Positions 18,603 to 28,651 of a stretch of DNA of 42,530 bases are shown here, piece after piece. The notes beneath the pieces are model-generated. The model had not been told where the DNA came from. It ran no database searches and worked only from the letters and a program-made list of their open reading frames with translations. Position 1 is the stretch's first letter, and every line of letters begins with the position of its first letter. A program made the position numbers and the translations under genes. Source of the stretch: an uncultured Bacteroidia bacterium (GTDB lineage Bacteria > Bacteroidota > Bacteroidia > Bacteroidales > Prolixibacteraceae); NCBI GenBank assembly GCA_903923905.1, contig CAIXZH010000067.1, positions 1 through 42,530 of the forward strand. Direction: 5' to 3'.

Positions 18603-21437
18603 ATGTTAGCAGGAAATTACAAAACCCTATTTCAGCAACTTACCCCGGTTATAGACTCAAAGCGGATCTTTCATGATCCGCTTCATACACTTGCCTACGG
18701 CACAGATGCCAGTTTTTACCGGCTAATCCCTAAAATGGTGATAAAGGCAAAGGACGAACAGGAGTTGAGGTTGATCTTACAGAAAAGTTCCGCCCTTTCA
18801 CTTCCAGTCACCTTTCGGGCTGCAGGGACAAGCCTTTCTGGCCAGGCAATCTCCGATTCCGTATTGGTCATTGCCGGAAATCATTGGAAAAAATATGCCA
18901 TCATTGAGGAAGGTTTAAAAATCCGCCTCCAACCCGGGTTGACCGGCGGACGCGTCAACGCTTTGCTAGCTCCGTATGGGCGTAAAATTGGTCCGGACCC
19001 CGCATCAGTAAATGCAGCAATGGTTGGAGGTATTGCCGCCAACAATGCCAGCGGGATGTGTTGTGGAACATCTGAAAATACCTACAAAACGCTCGACAGT
19101 ATGCGCATTATTTTTGCCGACGGCTCGTTGCTTGATACTGCTGATCCGAAAAACAGGGAGCAATTTGGCCTATCGCATCCTGAGTTAATCCGAAGTATTG
19201 CTGATATGGCAGTTAAAGTCAAGGCGAATAAAACCCTGGCGGACAGAATATCGTTGAAATACAAAATGAAGAATACTACCGGGTACAGCCTGAATGCCCT
19301 GGTCGATTTTTCTGATCCGTTTGATGTGATAGAACATCTGATGATCGGTTCCGAAGGAACACTTGGATTTATTGCAGAAATCACTTATAAAACGGTGATA
19401 GAACACCCCTACAAAGCCAGTGCTCTGATGATATTCCCCGATATTGAAAAAGCTTGCAAGGCAGTAACTTTATTGCAAACAGCCCCGGTTTCGGCGGTGG
19501 AGCTCATCGACAGGGCAGGTTTACGCTCAGTTGAAAATCAGGAAGGGGCTCCGGAATACCTGAAAACTATAAATCCCAAAGGATGTGCACTCCTTGTCGA
19601 AACCAGGGCGCTTCAGCAGAAAGAGGTTGAAAGACAGATCGCTGTAATCCTTGGTACAATTCAACCTATTCCAACTGAAATACCTATTCGGTTTACCACA
19701 ATTCCATCAGAATATGAGCAATTCTGGAATATCCGCAAAGGGATGTTCCCATCTATTGGAGCCATTCGGAAAACCGGAACTACCGTTATTATCGAAGATG
19801 TTGCATTCCCGGTAACCCGATTGGCTGAAGCAACGCTTGACCTTCAGCAACGCTTCAAAAAATGGGGCTATAACGAAGCAGTAATCTTTGGCCATGCGCT
19901 GGAAGGAAACCTTCATTTTGTATTCACACAGGATTTTGGAGTGCAAAGCGAGATTGACCGCTACGGCCAATTTATGGCAGATGTTACAGATATGGTGGTT
20001 GCAAAATATGATGGCTCGCTTAAAGCAGAACATGGAACTGGCCGCAATATGGCACCATTTGTAGAACTGGAGTGGGGTAAAGAGGCCTATAAACTGATGA
20101 AACAGATCAAATATCTGTTTGATCCTCTGAACCTTTTAAATCCGGGCGTGATTATTACCAATGATCCGGAGGCACATATTAAGCATCTCAAACCAATTCC
20201 GGAGGCGAACGAAAAGATCGATAAATGCATTGAATGTGGTTTCTGTGAACCATCCTGCGTTTCAGCTGAACTGACTTTAACTCCCCGACAACGGATCGTC
20301 GTATACCGCGAAATGATAAATCTCATTAAAACAGGCCATGAACCTCACATTTTAGCGGCATTAACCAAAGACTTTAAGTATGCAGGAAACGAAACCTGCG
20401 CCACAGACGGGTTATGTGCCACAAATTGTCCGGTTAAAATTGACACCGGCAAACTCATCAAACACTTAAGACATAATGAGATCGGATCCGGCAATGGATT
20501 TGCCGACTGGATTGCCGGGAACATGAACCTGGTTACCGCTTCGGCAAGATTCGCCCTTTCAGCGGTTGGTGCTTTTCATTCCTTGTTGGGAACTTCACTG
20601 ATGAATAGTATTTCAGGCGGGCTGCGCACTTTGTCGGGAAACAGAATTCCGCAATGGAACCCTTATATGCCTCTGGGGGCCGATAAAATTGATGTCGATA
20701 GCATGCCTGTTATAGTCACGGGACGAAAGGTCGTTTATTTTCCATCATGCATTAACCGGGCTATGGGGGTTTCACAAGAGAACCGCAAGGAAAAACAACT
20801 TTCCATAAAATTGGTGCAACTTTTGACCAAGGCCGGTTTCGAGGTAATTTACCCTGAAAATCTGAATAACCTGTGTTGCGGAATGGCCTTTTTAAGTAAA
20901 GGGTACACCGAAGCGGGAGTGAAAAAATCAAAAGATCTTGAAACTGCCCTGATTCAAGCAACTGACAACGGGAAATATCCTGTTCTTTGTGATATGAGTC
21001 CCTGCCTGTTTACCATGAAAGAGAATATGGAAGAAAAACTCAGATTGTACGAACCGGTTGAGTTTATTCTTGAACACCTCATCCCCTGGCTTGAAATAAC
21101 ACCTTTACAGGAGACCATTACCGTCTTTCCCGTTTGCAGCATGAAAAAAATGGGATTGGAAAGAAAATTGACCGAATTGGCTCAAATTTGTGCCTCCAAG
21201 GTTGTGATTCCGGAAACAAATTGTTGCGGTTTCGCCGGGGATCGCGGGTTTTCATTTCCGGAACTGAATAAACACGGACTAATCGACCTTAAAAATCAAT
21301 TGACTTCAGAAGACATCCTCAACGGCTATTCGACCAGCAGAACCTGCGAAATAGGGTTAAGTCTACATACTGGGATCTCGCATCAATCGATTGTATACCT
21401 GGTTGATAAGGTGAGCACTTCCAGATTTAAAGAATAA
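18603..21437 (+). CDS. FAD-linked and Fe-S-binding oxidoreductase (D-lactate/2-hydroxyacid type)
   Basis: This 944-residue protein joins an FAD-binding domain (about 45-270, with FRAAGTSLSGQA and GPDPASVNAAMVGGIAANNASG), an FAD-oxidase C-terminal domain (about 280-530, with HALEGNLHFVF and KAEHGTGRN), a two-cluster 4Fe-4S segment (Cys542-xx-Cys545-xx-Cys548-xxx-Cys552, then CATDGLCATNCPV) and two cysteine-rich CCG motifs (NLCCGMAF and TNCCGFAGDRG). This order is that of YdiJ- and Dld-type enzymes that oxidise D-2-hydroxyacids such as D-lactate or D-2-hydroxyglutarate and pass electrons on. The ATG at 18603 is preferred to an in-frame TTG at 18495 whose extra 36 residues have no family counterpart. 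The substrate is not fixed by sequence. Confidence 0.9.
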   Translation: MLAGNYKTLFQQLTPVIDSKRIFHDPLHTLAYGTDASFYRLIPKMVIKAKDEQELRLILQKSSALSLPVTFRAAGTSLSGQAISDSVLVIAGNHWKKYAIIEEGLKIRLQPGLTGGRVNALLAPYGRKIGPDPASVNAAMVGGIAANNASGMCCGTSENTYKTLDSMRIIFADGSLLDTADPKNREQFGLSHPELIRSIADMAVKVKANKTLADRISLKYKMKNTTGYSLNALVDFSDPFDVIEHLMIGSEGTLGFIAEITYKTVIEHPYKASALMIFPDIEKACKAVTLLQTAPVSAVELIDRAGLRSVENQEGAPEYLKTINPKGCALLVETRALQQKEVERQIAVILGTIQPIPTEIPIRFTTIPSEYEQFWNIRKGMFPSIGAIRKTGTTVIIEDVAFPVTRLAEATLDLQQRFKKWGYNEAVIFGHALEGNLHFVFTQDFGVQSEIDRYGQFMADVTDMVVAKYDGSLKAEHGTGRNMAPFVELEWGKEAYKLMKQIKYLFDPLNLLNPGVIITNDPEAHIKHLKPIPEANEKIDKCIECGFCEPSCVSAELTLTPRQRIVVYREMINLIKTGHEPHILAALTKDFKYAGNETCATDGLCATNCPVKIDTGKLIKHLRHNEIGSGNGFADWIAGNMNLVTASARFALSAVGAFHSLLGTSLMNSISGGLRTLSGNRIPQWNPYMPLGADKIDVDSMPVIVTGRKVVYFPSCINRAMGVSQENRKEKQLSIKLVQLLTKAGFEVIYPENLNNLCCGMAFLSKGYTEAGVKKSKDLETALIQATDNGKYPVLCDMSPCLFTMKENMEEKLRLYEPVEFILEHLIPWLEITPLQETITVFPVCSMKKMGLERKLTELAQICASKVVIPETNCCGFAGDRGFSFPELNKHGLIDLKNQLTSEDILNGYSTSRTCEIGLSLHTGISHQSIVYLVDKVSTSRFKE

Positions 21438-21542
21438 AATGACTATTACAAATAACCGGATGCAGGTCTATTGTTTAAACATTTATCTGGTCACTATCCT
21501 GTTTTTAACAATCCGAAGAATGTGCAACAATTTATGAAAGTC

Positions 21543-24500
21543 TTATTCTCCTGATTTCCTCAAAAGAGCCTGTAAATGTTTCCATTCCACAACCAATTCT
21601 GCAAATAAATCACTTAGTTCACTAAAGTGGTCTTTATCAAGGTACAATTCGAATTCAATGGCTAATTCGGCCATTTTATTGAAGTACATATTTAATGAGG
21701 CACCTTTAACGGAGTGTGCAATTAATTTAACATTTGACAAATTTCGTTCTTCGATCGCTTTCCTTAAAAGTGCAATATCCTGAGTAAATTGAATTTGAGC
21801 AGCTTCCAGCAATTCTTCAAGAATTACCTCGCTATTGCCGATACTTTCTAGAACCATTATCCGGTCAAAATGAATATTGCCGGAATGCTCAGAGGTTTTT
21901 AAATTAAAATTACTGATTTCCTGATGAGTATGTAAATATGTTTCTAAAATACGGCGTAAACGTTTATTATCAAGTGGCTTAGTCAGAAAATCATCCATAC
22001 CTGCCTCCAGACATTTCTCCTTTTCCCCTTTAAGGGCTCCGGCAGTCAAAGCAATAATTGGGATCCGGCTACCTTTCCCGATTTCATAATTCCGAATAGA
22101 CATTGTTGCCTCAATACCTGACATCTCCGGCATTTGAATATCCATGATTATCAGATTCGGTTTTTTTGATATGGCCATTTCGAAAGCCTCTCTCCCATTT
22201 TTAGCTTCATAGATCACCGCCTTTGGAATCATTTGTTTTATTAAGGTGGTCACCAGAATCATATTTATAATAACATCCTCTGCTACAAGAATTACTGGAG
22301 TAGATACTTGCTGCAGAGTATCGTTAATTGATTCAAATACAAGACTATTATTCCGGGAGATTAAATCTGGCAAATTGTGAATACTCTTCAGATAATGCAA
22401 CAATTCGGTCGATTTAACGGGCTTGGTAAGATTAAATATGACTCCCAACCTTTTGCACTCCTCATAAATTTCAATATCATCGGACGAGCTGTGGAGCAGG
22501 ATAATTGGTTGCTTTTCAGGGGTGAGCCTTAAATTATCCCTTATCATCCGGATGGTGTCCAGCCCATTTATATCAGGCATCTGAAAATCGACGATAATCA
22601 CGTCAAACGGTTTCGACGTTTCTAAAAGTTTAATCGCCGAGAGTCCACTTTCAATACCCACAAATTCGATTCCCCAATTTTGACAGGTATGTTCCAGAAT
22701 CAATCGGTTATTATCATTATCATCGATTACCAATAATCGGTTTATAGTTGTCAGACTTTGTAAGTCTAATTTTTCTCCAGTTTCAAATTCTGTTTTAAGG
22801 ATAAAATAGAACGTTGAACCTTTACCAGGTTCACTTATTACTTCAATCTGACTCCCCATTTTTTCGGCCAGCATATTTGAAATAGTGAGACCTAGTCCTG
22901 TTCCACCAAATTTCCTGGTAGTTGAAGTATCAGCCTGTGAAAATGCCTTAAATAATTGATGCTTTTGTATCTCGCTGATTCCTATGCGCGTATCCCGAAC
23001 TGAGAAATTAAATTCACCAGAGATCTCATCTGTTTTACTGAATGTAACTTTCAATTCTACTTCTCCCGATTCAGTAAATTTTACGGCATTTGATAAGAGG
23101 TTGACCAAAATTTGTTTCAGCCTTGTCGGGTCTATCACCGCGAAACGGGGAATATCCTGCTGAATATTCAGCAGGAGCTCGATATTTTTTTGGGACGCAT
23201 GATATTTAACAATGTCGGATGTTAATTCGGCAAGTTCTATAATATCAGCCTTTATCAGGTCGAGCTCCATCTTGCCTGCTTCTATCTTGGAAAAGTCGAG
23301 AATGTCATTAATGATTCCTAATAAAGAGTGGCCAGAGGTATTTGCATTTTTAGCATATTGCTGTTGGATTTTATTGAGCGGAGATCTTAAAAGCAGATCG
23401 GTAAATCCGATCACTCCATTAAGCGGAGTCCGAATTTCATGACTCATATTGGCCAAAAATTCCGATTTGGCTTTATTTGCACTATCAGATTCCTGCTTGG
23501 CGATTAAGAGTGTCTCTTCAGTCTTTTTTTGTTCTGTAATGTCCCAATTCGTCCCGATTATGTGAAGTGGTTTGCCTGAGTCATCGCGCTGAACCGTTGC
23601 AAGCGCCCTGATATTGTGCACTGATTTATCCGGCCAGATCACACGGAATTCAGTATCAAATTCCTTCTCTCCCAAGATGGCCTGCTCAATCTGAGCGTCA
23701 ACAATGAATGCATCTTCAGGGTGTATACCTGCGATCCGTGTCTCGTTTGCCTGACCAACATACATTCTATCAACGCCGTAAAGCGAAAACATCTGATCAT
23801 CCCATAACAGGAAATTCTCAACAAGATCAAGATCCCAAACTCCTACCCCACCCGCACGCGTTGCCAATGATAGCCGGGTTGAAATTTGCTTCAGATCATC
23901 CTCCGCCTTTTTGCGTGAACTAATATCGTGGGTTACCCCCACTAGTCCCGTAATTTTACCATGAACATCGCGTAAAGGCACCTTGGATATTAACAACGAG
24001 CGTATTTTTCCTTTATTGTCTATTAATGTCCCTTCCACATCCAGAATTGATTTCCCCGTTTGAAGAACATACTGGTCTTCCTGCAATGCCCGCTTTGCGG
24101 TAATATCGGGATACAAATTATCGTCAGTTTTACCGATTATATCCTCTTCTGCCTTTTTACCGGCAAATTGAACTTCTGTTGGATTGGCCAGGATCTTTCT
24201 CCCTTCGGTATCTTTGACATACACCGCATCAGGAATCAGATCAATAATGGTTCTAAAAAGGGCCCTTTCATTTAGCAGCAACTCTTCGGCTTGCTTGCTT
24301 TTGGTAATGTCCCGGAAAGTCCAGATCCGGCCATAATTCTTCCCATCTTTTCCCAAAACCGGTGCCGAATAACGGTCCAGAATTTTCCCGTTAATCAGTT
24401 CCAGCTCATCTTGACTTATTTCATTATTATGATCATTAAGGTATTTGACTTTTTCCAGAAATTCCTCGGGATTTTTATTCAGGCTCATAACATGATTGAG

Positions 24501-26171
24501 CAACAAGGAATCATCCTCATTATCAACAATATATTGCGGAACTTCAAACAGATCAATCACACGTTGGTTGATCAGGACTCTTTTATGATCGTTATTTACA
24601 ATTAAAATTCCATCGATTGTTGCATTTGTCTGAGCTTCGAGCAAAGAAGTCTTAGTTTGGAGAGTTTCTTCGGCTAACTTTCTCTCTGTAATATCACGTT
24701 CTACAAACAGGATACTTTCGGGATTACCATTGGCATCATACAACAGGGAAGAATTCACATCAATGAAGAACTTGCTTTTATCCTGTCTTACTGCCAGATA
24801 TTCAGTTATTTTGTGACCTTTTTCACCAGAAAGTAATTTATGAATATTGTCAATCAGCATTTTATGATCCGACGGATCAATAAAATCAAAGATCGTTTTA
24901 TCCAGATATTCATCTCTCTGATCGATTGAGTAGCCATGGATTATGGCTAACTTCTCGGACATAAGTTGAAGCTTCCCGTCTATAGAGACCATCCCTATTC
25001 CATCCGGCGAAGCTGAGATAATGGCTTCCCATTTCTGGCTGCTTTGTTTTAATGCGTCTTCGGCCTCTTTTCGTTCAGTAATATCCCTGCTGATACCAAG
25101 AATTCCAATCAACCCCCCGTCACTTGCCCAATAGGGAGTTTTAAGGGTGTCAATTAGTATTTTCCGGCCATCGGGATAGGTTATCCATTCTTCATTATGT
25201 TGAGAATGCTTTTGTTTAAGCATTTCATTATCGAAGAATCTAAATGAATCTGCCAACTCCAGGTCGAAAATATCATAGTCATTTTTGCCGATAATCTCAT
25301 TTCTCGATTTACCCACCAGTTCCGCAAATGGTGGATTGCAACCGAGATAGACTCCATTGATATCTTTGAAAAAGATGATATCCGGAATAGAGTCGAGTAA
25401 AGAAGTTATCAAACCTGTTTGTTTTACCCGCTCCACTTCTGCCCTTTTTCGAGCCGTAATATCCTCTTTAATGGCAATAAAATGGGTGATTTGCTTGTTT
25501 TCATTGATAATCGGCGATATTAAGGCCGATTCCCAGTAATGTTCACCGTTTTTCTTCTTGTTTTGGAGCTCTCCCTGCCATTCGTTACCCGCCAGAATGG
25601 TATCCCAAAGGTCGATAAACAATTCATAGGGAGTGGATTCTGATTTTAATATTCTAGGATTCCTGCCAAGAACTTCTTCTTTGGTATACCCGGTCAGATT
25701 GCAGAACTTTGGATTTACATATTCAATATCTCCGTCTGTATTTGTTATAACGATGGATGCAGGATTTTGCTCCACAGCCTTGGAGAGTTTTAGAATTTCT
25801 TCTTCAGCTTGTTTACGCTCCTCAATTAATTTAATAAGCGAACTGAACAAATAACTGCTATCTGAGGGAGCAGCCCCACCTTCAATAATTTTAGTATGAT
25901 CATCAGGATTGAGAGCATAGATCGCCTCCTTTATTTTATTGATAGTCTCCTTTTGGGCTTCCGCGTCTAGTTTAAGTTTCTGATAGGCCTCCCTGAGCTC
26001 CTGTGAACTGATTTCAATTGAAGTCTGAAGCAGTTGAGCGTCCTCCTCGAAATTTCCATAGGTGTTGTTAATGTCTTGAATAAATGCAACGAGCCCATTC
26101 GGCAAAGGGTCAATGGCACCGAAATGGCGCCTAATCTGACGCAGCAAAAGCTTGTTCAATTTATTTTCCAT
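21543..26171 (-). CDS. Hybrid sensor histidine kinase with six PAS domains
   Basis: The 1542-residue soluble protein has, in order, an N-terminal helical region (1-120), six PAS/PAC repeats (about 128-245, 255-370, 380-498, 508-627, 638-755, 765-880), a HisKA domain with His911 (FLANMSHEIRTPLNG), a HATPase (N box NLLSNAVKF, G2 box GGTGLGL at 1089-1095), receivers with Asp1195 (VDFQMPD) and Asp1344 (MDIQMPE), and a C-terminal HPt with His1486 (LIAHSVKGASL). The complete phosphorelay lacks an output domain, so phosphate should go to another protein. In the first ATP-lid box DTGIG the Gly is Arg1062 (DTRIG). No membrane span is seen. It starts 12 bases after the FIST gene. Confidence 0.94.
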   Translation of the reverse strand: MENKLNKLLLRQIRRHFGAIDPLPNGLVAFIQDINNTYGNFEEDAQLLQTSIEISSQELREAYQKLKLDAEAQKETINKIKEAIYALNPDDHTKIIEGGAAPSDSSYLFSSLIKLIEERKQAEEEILKLSKAVEQNPASIVITNTDGDIEYVNPKFCNLTGYTKEEVLGRNPRILKSESTPYELFIDLWDTILAGNEWQGELQNKKKNGEHYWESALISPIINENKQITHFIAIKEDITARKRAEVERVKQTGLITSLLDSIPDIIFFKDINGVYLGCNPPFAELVGKSRNEIIGKNDYDIFDLELADSFRFFDNEMLKQKHSQHNEEWITYPDGRKILIDTLKTPYWASDGGLIGILGISRDITERKEAEDALKQSSQKWEAIISASPDGIGMVSIDGKLQLMSEKLAIIHGYSIDQRDEYLDKTIFDFIDPSDHKMLIDNIHKLLSGEKGHKITEYLAVRQDKSKFFIDVNSSLLYDANGNPESILFVERDITERKLAEETLQTKTSLLEAQTNATIDGILIVNNDHKRVLINQRVIDLFEVPQYIVDNEDDSLLLNHVMSLNKNPEEFLEKVKYLNDHNNEISQDELELINGKILDRYSAPVLGKDGKNYGRIWTFRDITKSKQAEELLLNERALFRTIIDLIPDAVYVKDTEGRKILANPTEVQFAGKKAEEDIIGKTDDNLYPDITAKRALQEDQYVLQTGKSILDVEGTLIDNKGKIRSLLISKVPLRDVHGKITGLVGVTHDISSRKKAEDDLKQISTRLSLATRAGGVGVWDLDLVENFLLWDDQMFSLYGVDRMYVGQANETRIAGIHPEDAFIVDAQIEQAILGEKEFDTEFRVIWPDKSVHNIRALATVQRDDSGKPLHIIGTNWDITEQKKTEETLLIAKQESDSANKAKSEFLANMSHEIRTPLNGVIGFTDLLLRSPLNKIQQQYAKNANTSGHSLLGIINDILDFSKIEAGKMELDLIKADIIELAELTSDIVKYHASQKNIELLLNIQQDIPRFAVIDPTRLKQILVNLLSNAVKFTESGEVELKVTFSKTDEISGEFNFSVRDTRIGISEIQKHQLFKAFSQADTSTTRKFGGTGLGLTISNMLAEKMGSQIEVISEPGKGSTFYFILKTEFETGEKLDLQSLTTINRLLVIDDNDNNRLILEHTCQNWGIEFVGIESGLSAIKLLETSKPFDVIIVDFQMPDINGLDTIRMIRDNLRLTPEKQPIILLHSSSDDIEIYEECKRLGVIFNLTKPVKSTELLHYLKSIHNLPDLISRNNSLVFESINDTLQQVSTPVILVAEDVIINMILVTTLIKQMIPKAVIYEAKNGREAFEMAISKKPNLIIMDIQMPEMSGIEATMSIRNYEIGKGSRIPIIALTAGALKGEKEKCLEAGMDDFLTKPLDNKRLRRILETYLHTHQEISNFNLKTSEHSGNIHFDRIMVLESIGNSEVILEELLEAAQIQFTQDIALLRKAIEERNLSNVKLIAHSVKGASLNMYFNKMAELAIEFELYLDKDHFSELSDLFAELVVEWKHLQALLRKSGE

Positions 26172-26183
26172 AATTAGAACGAC

Positions 26184-27326
26184 TTATACCTCCTTAAACA
26201 GGGTTATGGTCATAGTTTGATTATGAAGTTCGCAATGTTGTTCAAATGGTTTGATCGGACTAATCTCCCCATAGGAATAAAAACCGGCAATAGTAGTCTG
26301 CCTGCCAAAAGACTCCCGTATAATCTCCAGTTCTTCCTCCACTCTTTGTTTGAGCACTAGTTTCCGACCAACGCAACTGATCAGAATTGCAAGATCAGGA
26401 GAGGAATCTTTCAGAGAAATTTTCGCCATTTCGGCAGCTCCGTTTGCACCCTCAATCAGCCGGTCAGAATTGGCTTTCATCAGCCTCACATATTCACCGT
26501 GAGGAATGTCTCCGGCAAAAACCATGCTTCCATCAGCCTCATTTACAGCCAATACTGTTCTGACCAAAGCTGTTTCAGAATCTTTTAATCGCAGGCTTAG
26601 CGGGAAGAGCAGCGCCGATGCGGGCAGATTCGCAGCATGGTCTCCCAGGTATCGCTTGTATAACTCGAGAGCCGGATGTCCGTCAAGCTCATATAAAATA
26701 TTCCCCTTCGATTTGGTAACTTCCCGATCGACGCCAAATGAATCCCAGCCTCCCATCGATCCATAGCCAACTTTAAGATGGTCTCCATAGAATCCAATAG
26801 CCAGTACCAGGTTCGCTTCACCAGCCTGATTATGGACAATAACAGTTTCATGAAAGTCTGCCTGATCACCTGCCAGGCCTCCTGTAACCGGAATCCTGTT
26901 TTTCAGTTTACTGTTTAGCCCTTTTGTAAGCTCACTTCCATTAATATTTAAACCTTCCGACAGGATCATAACATGAACCAGCTCCATATTATCGAGCTGT
27001 TCAGCCAGCTTTTCACCGACCATGAAACTATCTTCCATCGACTGAATATGTTCTCTCACTATTTTGGTAACGGTATTCTCAAACCAAACAGCAGTACACA
27101 CAATGTGACTATTCATCACCTCTTCCTGGTAAATCTCACCCGAAGTCGAGCACCCCACAATTTGGGCCAAAGGATATCTCTCTGCAACCTTATCAATATG
27201 TTGTTGATCTTTCAATAATTCCTTATTCCCAAATAGAAAAACAAGCTGAGCCAATTTTCCCAGGTCGTTATCACTTTTTCTTTCCCAGCCAGTAGCTTCG
27301 GAATAGATACATTGTTCAGTTTTCAT
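26184..27326 (-). CDS. FIST-domain sensor protein
   Basis: The 380-residue protein has the FIST N domain (about 25-215; IVGCSTSGEIYQEEV, VTGGLAGDQADFHETVI) and the FIST C domain (about 220-365; YELDGHPALELYKRYLGDHA, MKANSDRLIEGA, GEISPIKPFEQHCELHNQTMTI). FIST domains are proposed small-ligand sensors that occur in signalling proteins. No signal peptide or membrane segment is present. The histidine kinase starts 12 bases after the stop codon, so the two are co-transcribed, and the FIST protein probably feeds a ligand signal to the kinase; this partnership is inferred. A CAAAGTTA box at 27365-27372 is a likely promoter. Confidence 0.93.
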   Translation of the reverse strand: MKTEQCIYSEATGWERKSDNDLGKLAQLVFLFGNKELLKDQQHIDKVAERYPLAQIVGCSTSGEIYQEEVMNSHIVCTAVWFENTVTKIVREHIQSMEDSFMVGEKLAEQLDNMELVHVMILSEGLNINGSELTKGLNSKLKNRIPVTGGLAGDQADFHETVIVHNQAGEANLVLAIGFYGDHLKVGYGSMGGWDSFGVDREVTKSKGNILYELDGHPALELYKRYLGDHAANLPASALLFPLSLRLKDSETALVRTVLAVNEADGSMVFAGDIPHGEYVRLMKANSDRLIEGANGAAEMAKISLKDSSPDLAILISCVGRKLVLKQRVEEELEIIRESFGRQTTIAGFYSYGEISPIKPFEQHCELHNQTMTITLFKEV

Positions 27327-27364
27327 GAAACACTATTAATGAGTAGTTTATTAAGGCGATTAGG

Positions 27365-27372
27365 CAAAGTTA
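27365..27372 (-). promoter_or_regulatory. -7 box of the FIST/kinase operon
   Basis: CAAAGTTA is the reverse complement of TAACTTTG and lies 39 bases before the FIST start codon on the minus strand. No upstream TTG is well spaced. Confidence 0.45.
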
Positions 27373-27609
27373 GAAGTTTATTTTACAATCCGGACTGTTC
27401 ACAAAAGAATGTAATAATCGAATGATCAATAATGGTTTCTCCTTAAATAATCGCAGTTTTAATAAAATATTCAGCTAAACGCACAAAACTCAGTTTATAC
27501 TTCTTAAATCTTTTGATAGGTTCAAAGCCATATAGCTAGTAATGGTGAATAGAAGTCTGGATTTATTCTTGGCAAGCCAAATATATGGAATCCTTAATTG
27601 AAAAACAAA

Positions 27610-27882
27610 TTACTCTGCAGTTGTCGGATCGATGGTTGTAAACACCTGACTGACAGAATTAGCTGGAAATCCTCCCTGTCTTGCATGTTCCCGAACCATC
27701 TCCTCATTAGGAGCAATATAAACACAATAAACCTTATCAGTAGTTACATAACTGTGAAGCCACTGAATATCTGAACCCATTTTGCTTAGAACTCCGCAAG
27801 ACACCTGCGAAATACCTTTTAATTGTTCGGCTGTCAGATTGCCGGCACCGGGAATTTCCCGCTCTATTACATATTTAGGCAT
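27610..27882 (-). CDS. DUF4242 family small protein
   Basis: The 90-residue protein matches the DUF4242 pattern: MPKYVIEREIPGAGNLTAEQL at the start, then IQWLHSYVTTDKVYCVYIAPNEEMVREHARQGGFPAN, and ends VFTTIDPTTAE. A characterised member of this family binds nickel, but I cannot assign metal ligands here with confidence. It is compact, cytoplasmic and has a ferredoxin-like fold by family. It is transcribed in the same direction as the HD-domain gene upstream, with 117 bases between them. Confidence 0.85.
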   Translation of the reverse strand: MPKYVIEREIPGAGNLTAEQLKGISQVSCGVLSKMGSDIQWLHSYVTTDKVYCVYIAPNEEMVREHARQGGFPANSVSQVFTTIDPTTAE

Positions 27883-27999
27883 AACTTTTAGTTTTTAGTT
27901 CAAGACTCTTGTTTTATTATCAAAAAGAGTAACAATAATCTAATAGTAAATGTTTCGCATTCAGCAAAAAAGGTTACTGTTCCGAACCGTTTCAGAAAA

Positions 28000-28575
28000 C
28001 TACAGGTTTCCTCTCAGCCCGATAACTTCTGCCCCCTTTTGCATGGCCAAGATAGTTTCTTCAACAAGTGCTTCTACCGCTGATCCGAGCATTTCAGCCC
28101 CTTTAGATATTACTTCGCGGTTAGCGCCGGCTGCAAAAGCTCTTGTATTCCATTTCTTCATCACCGATTTGACCGTCAGGTCGAGAATGCTTTTGGACGG
28201 CCGCACATAAACGCAAGCAGTGATCAATCCGGTTAGTTCATCGGTGGCAAAGAGTATCTTCTCCATCCATTCCTGGGGCTCCACATCAGAACAGATCCCC
28301 CAACCATGACTCACAATAGCGCGGATATAGGATTCGGGCCAGTTCTCAGCTTCGAGGATTTTCCGGGTCATAATGCAGTGCTGATCGGGGAATTGCTCAT
28401 AATCCAGATCATGACAAAGTCCGATCACTGCCCACTTTTCAATATCCTCGCCCGATTGTTCTGCAAAATAGCGCATCACCGCTTCTACAGCAAGTCCATG
28501 ACGGATCAGGCTGTCCTGTTGATTATACCGGCATAAAAGGGCAAAAGCATCACTGCGTGAAGGTAGACTTTGCAT
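28000..28575 (-). CDS. HD-domain metal-dependent hydrolase
   Basis: The 191-residue protein is a single HD domain: His26 (LIRHGLAVEAVM), His55-Asp56 (IGLCHDLDYE), His90 (IVSHGWG) and Asp112 (FATDELTGL) fit the H...HD...D metal-binding set. Such proteins are phosphohydrolases, often acting on nucleotides; no substrate can be read from this sequence. It is divergent from the Gfo/Idh/MocA gene whose promoter lies at 28605-28637. Confidence 0.87.
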   Translation of the reverse strand: MQSLPSRSDAFALLCRYNQQDSLIRHGLAVEAVMRYFAEQSGEDIEKWAVIGLCHDLDYEQFPDQHCIMTRKILEAENWPESYIRAIVSHGWGICSDVEPQEWMEKILFATDELTGLITACVYVRPSKSILDLTVKSVMKKWNTRAFAAGANREVISKGAEMLGSAVEALVEETILAMQKGAEVIGLRGNL

Positions 28576-28604
28576 AAGATATTAAGATTAAAGGGTATGT
28601 AAAG

Positions 28605-28637
28605 TTGAACATATTTTTTTGAAAAAAAGTATCTTTG
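28605..28637 (+). promoter_or_regulatory. Promoter of the Gfo/Idh/MocA gene
   Basis: TTG at 28605-28607, 22 bases, then TATCTTTG at 28630-28637 fit the phylum consensus. The ATG at 28652 is 14 bases after the box, so the leader is very short; the alternative TTG start at 28619 would be upstream of the transcription start. Confidence 0.6.
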
Positions 28638-28651
28638 AAGAAAATTGTTCA

